From Thalassorhabdus alkalitolerans (GTDB lineage: Bacteria; Bacillota; Bacilli; Bacillales; Marinococcaceae), in assembly GCF_042656585.1 (NCBI RefSeq), contig NZ_JBHSPG010000007.1: a DNA stretch of 50,884 bases. One strand, 5' to 3'. Both the position numbers and the translations under genes were made by a program. Positions 42,950 to 50,804 of the stretch are shown here, in pieces (the stretch's first letter is position 1; each line of letters begins with the position of its first letter). The notes beneath the pieces are model-generated. The model saw only the letters and a program-made list of their open reading frames with translations, was not told the origin of the DNA and did not search any database.

Positions 42950-42984
42950 ATTGTTAACCAATGTAAAAAATAAGTTGACGAAAT
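42950..42984 (+). promoter_or_regulatory. Probable BirA operator of bioY
   Basis: TTGTTAACC (42951-42959), a 14-bp spacer and GTTGACGAA (42974-42982), close to the TTGTTAAC-spacer-GTTAACAA arrangement of Firmicute BirA sites, with two changes in the right arm. It overlaps the -35 element of the bioY promoter, as expected for repression by biotin-loaded BirA. Confidence 0.65.
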
Positions 42985-43003
42985 GGCGATATTTAAGTAG
43001 GAT
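42975..43003 (+). promoter_or_regulatory. Sigma-A promoter of bioY
   Basis: TTGACG (42975-42980), 17-bp spacer, TAGGAT (42998-43003). The -35 lies within the right arm of the BirA site. Confidence 0.55.
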
Positions 43004-43037
43004 AAAAATACGACTATGTACTAAGGAAGGTGGTCCC

Positions 43038-43634
43038 TTGAAATTTAAACCGCTAGACATTATTTTAGTAGCAATGTTTGCTGCTCTCATGGGGGTAGGA
43101 GCAAACATCACGGCTTTTCTCGTTGTTGGGGGTGTCCCTATAACCCTCCAGCCTATAATTGCTATACTTGCCGGTATTGTTCTTGGCAGCCGCCTTGGAT
43201 CCTTATCCATGATTATTTATACGTTGATCGGTCTTGTAGGCATGCCTGTCTTCGCTCAATTTTCCGGGGGATTGCGAACCTTCGTCAGCCCTACATTCGG
43301 ATTTATTCTATCATTCATTCTCGTAGCTTACGTTGTCGGAAAATTAATTGAGTCCAAACAAAATCCTGGTTTACCAACATTTTTCATAGCAGCCTTTGTC
43401 GGTCTTACAATTAATTATCTATTGGGAACGAATTACATGTATTATGCTTATTTATTTATTGCAGAAGCACCAGAGGGCTTCAGCTATTCAATGGTTTGGG
43501 CCTGGATGGCCGCTCCATTAGTAAAAGATATTATTTTCACTGTCCTTTCTGCAGGAGCCGGCTATAAAATATATTATCTAATAAGAAAACGTCACACCCA
43601 CTTTCAATCACCAAGACAACAATCAGTTTCATAA
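43038..43634 (+). CDS. bioY: Biotin transporter BioY
   Basis: 198 aa from TTG 43038, chosen because GGAAGGTGG lies just upstream and the resulting N-terminus (KFKPLDIILVAMFAALMGVG) matches BioY proteins; upstream ATG 42951 lies inside the promoter. Six helices, with GGVPITLQPIIAILAGIVLG, the segment that forms the biotin-binding region. It works as the substrate-specific S component of an ECF transporter, or alone. The BirA-type operator upstream supports biotin as the substrate. Confidence 0.92.
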   Translation: MKFKPLDIILVAMFAALMGVGANITAFLVVGGVPITLQPIIAILAGIVLGSRLGSLSMIIYTLIGLVGMPVFAQFSGGLRTFVSPTFGFILSFILVAYVVGKLIESKQNPGLPTFFIAAFVGLTINYLLGTNYMYYAYLFIAEAPEGFSYSMVWAWMAAPLVKDIIFTVLSAGAGYKIYYLIRKRHTHFQSPRQQSVS

Positions 43635-43824
43635 TCCATTAAAAAAAGCTGGGACAAAATCCAGCTAAATAAGAAGGGACTCTCAATCCGTTGAGAGGTC
43701 CCTTTTTTGTTTTCAGTAGTTAGTTGTTCAAAGTTACACTCGCTAACGCAGCCAACTGGCACTTTGATCAGGAGAGCGACTCTTTTACTGGTTTTGTCCC
43801 GGCTAGTGTAATAGTTCTTCCAAA
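43635..43824. other. Structured intergenic element between bioY and dctP
   Basis: Contains AGCTGG/CCAGCT, the bioY terminator and a long-range pairing: AGCTGGGACAAAA (43648-43660) and TTTTGTCCCGGCT (43791-43803) are nearly perfect complements about 130 nt apart. Read on the minus strand the element ends with the outer arm and a T7 run. It may be a small RNA or a miniature repeat element. Confidence 0.45.
43676..43708 (+). terminator. Terminator of bioY
   Basis: GGGACTCTCAA - TCCG - TTGAGAGGTCCC followed by TTTTTTG. Confidence 0.8.
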
Positions 43825-43873
43825 AAAGAAGGTGCCTCATCCAGGCCACTGCAATGTGACCTTATGAGACACC
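43825..43873 (-). terminator. Terminator of the dctP gene
   Basis: Minus strand GGTGTCTCAT ... ATGAGGCACC, with an inner TCAC/GTGG-type stem, followed by TTCTTTTTT. It lies about 15 bp past the stop codon. Confidence 0.75.
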
Positions 43874-43888
43874 CTCCAATTTATTAAC

Positions 43889-44977
43889 TTAAGCTTCTTC
43901 ACCAGTAACTTCTTCGATTTCTTCTTCTAACATGTCTAGAATTTCAGCCGCATCTTCGCCGCCATTCTCTCTGAAGTAGTCGCGCATCGGTTCAGCCAGC
44001 TCTCTGAACTGCTCACGCTCATCTTCATTAAGCTCATATACGTCAGTTGGATAGTCTTCATTTTCAATAATCGCATCAAGAAGTTCTTCATTCATTTGGT
44101 CCTGAAGTTCAAACCCTACTTCCTTCATTTCTTCCACAGTTTCATCAATCATTGCTTGAATATCTTCAGGAAGGTCATTGTAGAAACCAGGATTCACTGT
44201 AGTCATAGCTACATAGTTATTATGGTTGGAAATAGTCATATGGTCTTGAACTTCATGGAAGCCTGCATCCTCAATAAAGAAAATTGGGTTTTCCTGGCCG
44301 TCAACAGTTCCTTGCTGAAGACCTGTATATAGCTCACTCCAACTCATCGCTGTAGGATCAGCACCGTATTGACGATAAGACTCCATAATTAACGGAGATT
44401 CTTGTGTTCTCATTGCAAACCCCTGGAAATCATCTGGTGTGCGCAGCTGTGTGCTTCCAGTCCATTGCATAGCACCCTCTGTCCAGAAGGATAATGGCTT
44501 AATATTATGTTCTTCGTATTTTTCAGCAAGGTGTGTATTGAGCGCCTCACTTGTTTCAAGCACTTCTTGAGTCTCAGCTACGTCATCCGGGAACAAGAAC
44601 TGCAGGGCAAACAATTGACCCTCTTCTACCATTGTTCCAGTAAAGCCTGGTGACACAATTGCAAATTCAACAACGCCGCTTTGAAGTTGCTCCACTTGGT
44701 CAACTTCACTTCCAAGGCCGCCAAACTCATAGACATCAATGTTAATTTGGCCATCGGATTTTTCATTTAGTCTTTCAGCAAATTCCTCAGCATACTCATA
44801 TTGAACCTGTCCTTGGTTCTCTTCAGTTACAAAGCGCCATTCATATGTTTCTCCGTCGCCGCCGGCATCTCCATTATCTTCGGCAGCGTCATCCCCGCCG
44901 TTTCCGCATCCAGCAATTGCAGCAGTAAGGAGAAAAGCTGAGCCTGCCATTAACCAAGGTTTCTTTCTAAAATCCAT
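43889..44977 (-). CDS. dctP: TRAP transporter substrate-binding lipoprotein, DctP family
   Basis: 362 aa. Signal peptide with lipobox AIAGC (Cys24 as lipid anchor), then an Asp/Glu/Gly-rich linker. The DctP fold shows VTEENQGQVQYEYAEEFAERL near the N-terminus, the conserved Arg in FAMRTQESP, which binds the substrate carboxylate, and the central SWSELYTGLQQGTVDGQENP. Very acidic C-terminus. It would deliver a C4-type or other carboxylate to DctQM, encoded just upstream. Start ATG 44977; the Shine-Dalgarno is a GGGGG stretch. Confidence 0.93.
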   Translation of the reverse strand: MDFRKKPWLMAGSAFLLTAAIAGCGNGGDDAAEDNGDAGGDGETYEWRFVTEENQGQVQYEYAEEFAERLNEKSDGQINIDVYEFGGLGSEVDQVEQLQSGVVEFAIVSPGFTGTMVEEGQLFALQFLFPDDVAETQEVLETSEALNTHLAEKYEEHNIKPLSFWTEGAMQWTGSTQLRTPDDFQGFAMRTQESPLIMESYRQYGADPTAMSWSELYTGLQQGTVDGQENPIFFIEDAGFHEVQDHMTISNHNNYVAMTTVNPGFYNDLPEDIQAMIDETVEEMKEVGFELQDQMNEELLDAIIENEDYPTDVYELNEDEREQFRELAEPMRDYFRENGGEDAAEILDMLEEEIEEVTGEEA

Positions 44978-45027
44978 CTAAATTACCCCCTATGTTTTTC
45001 TTTAATCTATAACTCAACATCTGCCGC

Positions 45028-46299
45028 TTATAAGAAGCGATAGAAAAGAGAAATCTCTTCAAACATAATAACTAAAATTGACACAATCAGCAGCATTACA
45101 ATGTAAGGCGGTGTTCCTCGGATAACGTCTAGATAAGACTTATTAAACACCGCACTTGCGGTAAATATGTCCACCCCAAACGGTGGTGTTGCTGAGCCTA
45201 GCGCAGCCTGGAACGTAATAACCACCCCTAAATGAACAGGATCAACTCCTGCCTGCATTGCTGCAGGATAAAATATTGGTGTAAGTATTAAGATTACTAC
45301 TATCGGATCAACAAACATACATCCTATAAAGAAGAAAATGGCCACAATGACTAGAACGTATACAGCCGAAGGGTCACCACCGAGAAAAGCATCAGTAATT
45401 AACTGAGGAATTCGTGCAAACTGGATTACCCAGGCAAAAGCTTGTCCTCCGGCAACTAAAACAAACACAGCGGATGTAACAAGACCAGTTGATAACGCTA
45501 TACTTGGAATTTGTGTAATTTTGATGGATCGGAAGATTAAAACTTCTAATATTATTGCATACAGTACTGATATCCCTGCTGCCTCTGTAGGCGTGAAAAT
45601 CCCTGTATAGATCCCCCCAACAATAATAACTGGGAAGCCTAGTGGAAACAGGGCCTTGCCTGTAAGCTTGAATCGTGCATTCCATGTTGTTTTTTCGGCC
45701 AATGGAATATTAAAAATCTTCGCATGTATGTATGCATATATCGCAAAGAATAAAAAGATCAGTAACCCGGGGCCAATACCGGCGATAAACAATTCCCCAA
45801 CCGATGTGCCCGAAATGAGGGCGTAAATGATCATTCCAATACTTGGCGGGATAAGAAGTGCAATATCACTTGCATTAATAATTAAAGCAATCGCACTGGA
45901 ATCCTTATATCCTACCTTAAGCAGCCTCTCCCTCATTGGCTTACCAATCGCAACAACCGTAGCCTGCGTCGATCCGGAAATAGAGCCAAACAGGGTACAG
46001 GCAGCAGCCGTAGTTATCGCATACCCGCCCCGCAAATGCCCCACAAATGCGCCAACAAAATCAAGGAGCCTTTTCGAGGTTTTCCCTGTGGACATAATGT
46101 CAGCAGCAAAAATAAAAAGTGGAACAGCGAGCAGCACGTATGATGATATCCCCTCCATCATTTGCTGCACCATAAATATGGGGTCTACATTTGGAAAAAA
46201 GAATAGTACAACAACAAGAGGAGCAAGAATCAGTGGAATCATCATTGGAAATCCCAGAAATAAAAAGATTACCATGATGGCTAAGAGTGTAGTAACCAT
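45028..46299 (-). CDS. dctM: TRAP transporter large permease subunit (DctM)
   Basis: 423 aa, about 12 helices. Typical stretches: FLFLGFPMMIPLILAPLVV, FGSISGSTQATVVAIGKPM, GIFTPTEAAGISVLYAI and TPPFGVDIFTASAVFNK. It forms the Na+-driven transport channel. The gene follows dctQ by 24 bp and precedes dctP by 50 bp on the minus strand (order dctQ-dctM-dctP). Confidence 0.94.
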   Translation of the reverse strand: MVTTLLAIMVIFLFLGFPMMIPLILAPLVVVLFFFPNVDPIFMVQQMMEGISSYVLLAVPLFIFAADIMSTGKTSKRLLDFVGAFVGHLRGGYAITTAAACTLFGSISGSTQATVVAIGKPMRERLLKVGYKDSSAIALIINASDIALLIPPSIGMIIYALISGTSVGELFIAGIGPGLLIFLFFAIYAYIHAKIFNIPLAEKTTWNARFKLTGKALFPLGFPVIIVGGIYTGIFTPTEAAGISVLYAIILEVLIFRSIKITQIPSIALSTGLVTSAVFVLVAGGQAFAWVIQFARIPQLITDAFLGGDPSAVYVLVIVAIFFFIGCMFVDPIVVILILTPIFYPAAMQAGVDPVHLGVVITFQAALGSATPPFGVDIFTASAVFNKSYLDVIRGTPPYIVMLLIVSILVIMFEEISLFYRFL

Positions 46300-46323
46300 A
46301 AGACTTTCCTCTCTCTTTAAATT

Positions 46324-46869
46324 TTAAATTGCTCCATCTGTTCGATCATAATCTTTCTTATCAGTAGCTAAGTAAACATCTTTCTCTTTGATATTGATCC
46401 ATGCGTTTCGTAAAAATTGAATACCTCCGAGAACAAACCCAAGGGGAACTGCAATCAGCATCCAATAATAAGGGAAACGCAGAGCGGCGGTAACTCGTCC
46501 TGAGTCCCTGACAGAAGCCATATAGCCGTAAGCATAATAAGCAAGAACAAACAATACAATTGCTGTGACTAAAGGGATAATGATTGCCAAAGCTTTCCTG
46601 ATCTTATGCGGAGCAAGGTCAAAAAAAGCTGACATACTAATATGTCTCCCTTTTCTTGCTACGTAACTAATACCAATAAAAGTAGCTAAAAAAAGAGCAA
46701 AGCGACTGATTTCTTCATTGAACGCCCAGCTTGCTCCCGTAAATGTTCTGCTAAGTACGTTACCAATAACCATTACAGAAATGACAATAATTGCAAAGCT
46801 TAAGATAAGCTCCTCTATTTTCATCAAAGACCGATCGAGAATGCTGATTACCCTATTAAACGTATTCAT
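46324..46869 (-). CDS. dctQ: TRAP transporter small permease subunit (DctQ)
   Basis: 181 aa from ATG 46869. AGGAGG lies 13 bases upstream, a little far, but the alternative ATG codons lie upstream of that site. Four helices; the stretch GASWAFNEEISRFALFLATF is the DctQ signature, followed by ARKGRHISMSAFF. It works with the DctM and DctP proteins encoded next to it. Confidence 0.9.
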   Translation of the reverse strand: MNTFNRVISILDRSLMKIEELILSFAIIVISVMVIGNVLSRTFTGASWAFNEEISRFALFLATFIGISYVARKGRHISMSAFFDLAPHKIRKALAIIIPLVTAIVLFVLAYYAYGYMASVRDSGRVTAALRFPYYWMLIAVPLGFVLGGIQFLRNAWINIKEKDVYLATDKKDYDRTDGAI

Positions 46870-47698
46870 CCAGAGTCTTCTGCCTCCTAACTTCATGAAA
46901 GCACAGGGAGTAGCCTGCACTATCTAAAAATCATACTAAATGCCCTGAATTTTCTCAATGCGGTATATCCTCTTTATCCTTTGTATAAGTGTTATCACCA
47001 TCTCTGTGTGTAAGATAGCTCTTGTGATACGCGTCTATGCACACAAGAACTCTGTCATGCTGTTTTAACGAATGAGTGAAACAGATCTACTACTAAATAC
47101 CCTGACTCCCCTTTTCCGTTTAAAACATGAAATAAGGCATTTCCTTAATTCCTTTTTTCAAAACACCGAATTATTGATTCATGTTTTAAGTACTAGATAT
47201 CTTCTTCATTAATCGCCAAATCCCTTGTAAATTTATCACATTTTTTCTATTTTTATCGCATATGCTCTTAAAAGCTTTGTACTCCTCATATCTTTACTTA
47301 ATCACCTCATGGATGAGCCCGCCGAGCATATGTTATACTGAGTAGAAACCCTATTTTTATAAAGGCTTTGTTTATTTTTTATGACTTTCTACCATCAAAT
47401 GACTTATCAAAATTAAATTCGCCTTTAACAGAGCCATTTATAAAAAGGTGTAAAAATAAAGCCTTCCTCAGAATAAATAAATATTCTAACAAATAGGAAT
47501 ATTTTTTCTTTCTAGTAGTATACCAGCACTCCCTTTAATGATAAAGTTTTAACTTTATTATAATTTGGTATCTATAGAGGAGAACAAAAAACATTAAGTA
47601 CATCTAGAAACGCCGCCTCACTTTCTGTTTTTTCTCTCGTTTTGAGCGGGATGTACACTCACACTAAATTTTTCTTCAAGAAAGGACGTTCTTCTTTC
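46870..47698. other. 829-bp AT-rich gap between divergent genes
   Basis: No gene seen on either strand. It holds the promoters of dctQ (minus) and yuiD (plus). A perfect 12-bp inverted repeat, TTAAAACATGAA (47120-47131) and TTCATGTTTTAA (47178-47189), about 250 bp upstream of dctQ, may be a regulator site. The remainder has scattered hairpins and T-runs only. The gap is long for this compact stretch, so a lost gene or an untranslated RNA is possible. Confidence 0.4.
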
Positions 47699-48181
47699 AT
47701 GGAAATACTTTCAAATTTTCCTCTATGGGTCGCATTATTTTCTATAATCTTTGCTCAAGCAGTCAAGGTTCCCCTTGCTTTTGCTGCCACAAGAAGATGG
47801 GATATGACCCTTGTGACCAGTACTGGCGGAATGCCCAGTTCCCATTCAGCTGCCGTTACAGCGTTAGCCACTGCTGTCGGATTAGATCATGGTTTTGGTT
47901 CTTCATTATTTGCAATTACTACCATTTTCGGGGTAATTGTAATGTTTGATGCTACTGGGGTCCGAAGACATGCCGGCTATCATGCAACCGTATTAAACCA
48001 GCTAGTTGATGATTTCCACAAGTTTGTTAATGAAGCAAAAACGTGGCAGAAAAAAGAGGAAACAGAGAAGCGAGAAGAGCTAAAAGAGCTTTTGGGACAT
48101 CAGCCAATTGAAGTTTTCTTTGGAGCCCTTCTTGGAATCATTATTGCTTTAGTAGCTAATGCCATACTAATCCCTTATTAA
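47699..48181 (+). CDS. yuiD: Divergent PAP2 family protein (YuiD)
   Basis: 160 aa from ATG 47699 (AAAGGA upstream); the longer frame to 47642 is less likely. Membrane protein with the phosphatase-like GGMPSSHSAAVTALATAVG motif and the second motif RRHAGYHATVLNQL, as in the YuiD/divergent PAP2 family. A phosphatase role on a lipid or pyrophosphate substrate is possible. Its partner yuiC is 1.5 kb to the right in the B. subtilis order, interrupted here by the cobalamin-binding-type gene. Confidence 0.88.
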   Translation: MEILSNFPLWVALFSIIFAQAVKVPLAFAATRRWDMTLVTSTGGMPSSHSAAVTALATAVGLDHGFGSSLFAITTIFGVIVMFDATGVRRHAGYHATVLNQLVDDFHKFVNEAKTWQKKEETEKREELKELLGHQPIEVFFGALLGIIIALVANAILIPY

Positions 48182-48205
48182 TACGTTAGAAAGGAAGCGG
48201 CTATT

Positions 48206-49027
48206 ATGCGCCTTGTTTCTCTTTGTCCCAGTAATACAGAATTAGCAGCATACCTTGGCCTGACTGATTACTTGGTGGGAGTAGATGACTTTTCCGACTG
48301 GCCGGAATCTATCCAATCCCTTCCACGACTTGGTCCAGACCTTTCTATTAATATGGAAAAAGTCAGTAAGCTCAAGCCCGATCTAGTTCTTGCCTCCCTC
48401 AGTGTTCCAGGGATGGAAAAAAATGTTGAAGCTCTTAAACAAATGGATATTCCCTATATAGTACTTGAACCTAATTCTTTAAATGACATTAAAACAGACA
48501 TGCTTCTGCTTGGGGAGGCAGTATCAAAAGAACAGGAAGCAAAAAGAATAAATGAACGTTTCGACGAAGTTATTCATTTTTACAAAAGTCGTTCCGCAAA
48601 GCTTGAGCCGGTCAGGCTATACTGGGAGTGGTGGCCCAAACCAGTCTTCACTCCAGGAGGAGGCAACTGGCTTTCCACGATCAGCAGGCTTGCCGGAGGG
48701 GTTAATATATTTGAACACAAAAAGGAACCAAGCCTCCAAATAACCTGGGAAGAGATAAGAGAGCAGAACCCTGACCATATATGCCTGGCCTGGGTAGGAG
48801 TTCAGACTTCCAAAATTAATCCAAAAATAGTACGTAAACGTCCAAACTGGCAAGACATGACCGCTGTGCAAAACGGACGAATTCATATTCTTGAAGAACC
48901 CTTGTACTGCAGACCATCTCCCCGCCTGTTACTCGGCCTTAAAAAACTTGCTTCTCTTTTGCATCCTGAGCATTTCCCCCCATCAGATCACAAAGATCCT
49001 TTATATACTTCCTTTTATAAAAGATAA
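48206..49027 (+). CDS. Cobalamin-binding/Fe3+-siderophore-type periplasmic-binding fold protein without signal peptide
   Basis: 273 aa. Opens at RLVSLCPSNTELAAYLGL, the first strand of the BtuF-type fold, with no export signal or lipobox, so it is cytoplasmic as encoded. Other family stretches: VGVDDFSDWP, NMEKVSKLKPDLVLAS and the C-terminal PSPRLLLGLKKLASLLHPE. No ABC permease or ATPase gene is next to it. Such leaderless proteins in Bacilli are often annotated as cobalamin-binding, but the role is unclear. Confidence 0.8.
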   Translation: MRLVSLCPSNTELAAYLGLTDYLVGVDDFSDWPESIQSLPRLGPDLSINMEKVSKLKPDLVLASLSVPGMEKNVEALKQMDIPYIVLEPNSLNDIKTDMLLLGEAVSKEQEAKRINERFDEVIHFYKSRSAKLEPVRLYWEWWPKPVFTPGGGNWLSTISRLAGGVNIFEHKKEPSLQITWEEIREQNPDHICLAWVGVQTSKINPKIVRKRPNWQDMTAVQNGRIHILEEPLYCRPSPRLLLGLKKLASLLHPEHFPPSDHKDPLYTSFYKR

Positions 49028-49052
49028 AACTCGCCCGTTGGGCGAGTTTTTT
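49028..49052 (+). terminator. Terminator of the cobalamin-binding-type gene
   Basis: CTCGCCC - GTT - GGGCGAG followed by TTTTTT. Confidence 0.85.
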
Positions 49053-49710
49053 AGAGTGATGCTTTTATTTGACTGTTAATCTGTATATAATCCTGCTCAT
49101 CAAGGCGTCCCTTTCCTTCTCTTATTACATAGACTTCAAGCTCACGCTTTCCCCATTCTTCGAATACCTCATCAGTTGTTTCGTAGAACAAGTCAATTTT
49201 CATACCCTTTATAGCAGAACCTGTATCAGCCACTACTCCGTAACCATATTCAGGAATATACAGCACAGTCCCAATGGGGAAATGTTCCGGGTCAGCTGCG
49301 ATTGTCGATACAACATCCCTGCGTGCCTCCACTCCTGAGTATGTAATGCCATAGGCAGGATGACCGGGACTTTTCCCTGTAGATTCAGGGCCTGCTGTAT
49401 AGCCGGTAGCCACTACATGTTTGGCAGGATAATTTTTCAGCGGCTGTTGACTTAAGGTCATTGTCTCTTTTTCAGATGAAAGACCCGTTTGGTCTTGAAA
49501 ACTTCCTTTATAGTTAAGCCTGCTGCTTTTATAGCCTGCTTCTTTTATATGATCAACCTGAGGAGCCTTCCAAGGCAAAGGTTGTTCCTCGAGCCAGTTT
49601 GATATATCAGCGGGCTGTACACCTGATATCTGATCGACAGTAAACATAAAGGCTGCAAGTACCAGTACACTCATCGTTACTCGTCTTCCCACGGTTTTCA
49701 TGGGTTCCAT
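49051..49710 (-). CDS. yuiC: 3D domain protein (YuiC), Sps/MltA-like
   Basis: 219 aa from ATG 49710, set by AGAGGAG; 7 further in-frame codons upstream lie over that site. One N-terminal membrane helix or signal peptide (VTMSVLVLAAFMFTVDQ), then a C-terminal 3D domain: VVATGYTAGPESTGKSP, GHPAYGITYSGV and DTGSAIKGMKIDLFY with the conserved Asp residues. The B. subtilis homologue is a stationary-phase cell-wall lytic transglycosylase. Confidence 0.92.
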   Translation of the reverse strand: MEPMKTVGRRVTMSVLVLAAFMFTVDQISGVQPADISNWLEEQPLPWKAPQVDHIKEAGYKSSRLNYKGSFQDQTGLSSEKETMTLSQQPLKNYPAKHVVATGYTAGPESTGKSPGHPAYGITYSGVEARRDVVSTIAADPEHFPIGTVLYIPEYGYGVVADTGSAIKGMKIDLFYETTDEVFEEWGKRELEVYVIREGKGRLDEQDYIQINSQIKASL

Positions 49711-50010
49711 TGTAATCACTCCTCTTATCAAAACATCCTGCCCAGATTGACGGACATTTATTCTTTAAAGAGGAGCTCGTTTTTTACCCAGGAAAAAAGA
49801 GACTTTCCCAAAAGCAGATGAAGTAATCTAAAGGTACAAAATCACCCTCTTACACCTTTCATGTTGTCTTCCAAGCTGCAGAGAACGATTCAGTTCACTG
49901 TATTCGCTTCGACTAATCTGAAGCTGTTTCAGCTTAGTTAAAAAGAATGCAGACTTCCTTGTTTTAGAGACAACAAAAAAAGCCTCTCTATCCCATAGAG
50001 AAGCTTTCAT
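49711..50010. other. 300-bp gap between yuiC and yuiB
   Basis: Contains the yuiB terminator. A 60-codon minus-strand frame (49828-50010) starts within this hairpin and is not credible as a gene. The yuiC promoter should be here. Confidence 0.4.
49977..50006 (-). terminator. Terminator of yuiB
   Basis: Minus strand AGCTTCTCTAT - GGG - ATAGAGAGGCT followed by TTTTTT. Confidence 0.8.
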
Positions 50011-50334
50011 TTAAAACATTTGGTACCCTCTGACTCTAAGCATTCTAATAATAATTCCTGCAATAATAGCACCAGCCATCCCACATGATAAAATAAGTAC
50101 ATCTGCCATGTGAAGTGCAGCCAGGTCCTGTCCCAATGCAGCAAATGAAGAAACAGGAGCAAGAATATAATCATAGAAACTTATATTATCGACGATCATA
50201 ATCACGATGATCGGATATATAATTGCCATAATCCAGGTGGAACGTAAAATCATATTGAGCAAAAAACCTATCCCAAAAAACAAAATCAAAAATAAAATCA
50301 TAGAAATGATCAACTGGGGTAAACTGCTAATCAC
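50011..50334 (-). CDS. yuiB: YuiB family membrane protein
   Basis: 107 aa with three helices (PQLIISMILFLILFFGIGFL, WIMAIIYPIIVIMIV and CGMAGAIIAGIIIRML). Length, topology and position next to yuiC and yuiA match B. subtilis YuiB. Function unknown. Confidence 0.85.
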   Translation of the reverse strand: MISSLPQLIISMILFLILFFGIGFLLNMILRSTWIMAIIYPIIVIMIVDNISFYDYILAPVSSFAALGQDLAALHMADVLILSCGMAGAIIAGIIIRMLRVRGYQMF

Positions 50335-50481
50335 TACTCTTTCACCTCCGCGTCACTGTTAGTTTACAGAAGGACGCGAGAAGCGTCAATATCTATCAGG
50401 CTAGACTTTTCTCCAATTTTGTTACAGAAATTCAACCTTTTATCAAAGACTTTCCTCTCCCTTTTCTTTCTCGGACTCCAA

Positions 50482-50625
50482 CTACCTTTTTACATTTGAT
50501 GTTAGGCCATTTCCACCACAATTATCACACGTTTCAGAACCACCGAGAATTAACTGAAAGTACCCTCTTCCTTCACAATATACACACTTTTCACTATACT
50601 TTTCTGCTTTCTGGCTTACGCTCAT
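50482..50625 (-). CDS. yuiA: YuiA family zinc-finger-like protein
   Basis: 47 aa, start ATG 50625 with AGAGGAGAG upstream. Two CxxC pairs in DnaJ-like spacing, CVYCEGRGYFQL and CDNCGGNGL, predict a single zinc site. The size equals B. subtilis YuiA and yuiB follows. Function unknown. It is too short for routine ORF lists. Confidence 0.85.
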   Translation of the reverse strand: MSVSQKAEKYSEKCVYCEGRGYFQLILGGSETCDNCGGNGLTSNVKR

Positions 50626-50804
50626 ACTCTTCTCTCCTCTTAATTAGAATTTTCTGATAATATATCATAATCTTATATTCTTAAAAAGAGCATTAGAGAA
50701 ATTGTAAAAGTTCTGTCATACTTTTGAGGCTCTCTTTGGCAGATCCTCTCCAGATATAGCTGCAAAAAGGTTCCTGGTCTTTTACGAGAAACTTCACAAC
50801 ATTA

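Noticed and set aside
49828..50010. 60-codon minus-strand frame next to yuiB
   Set aside because: Begins inside the yuiB terminator hairpin; no ribosome site.
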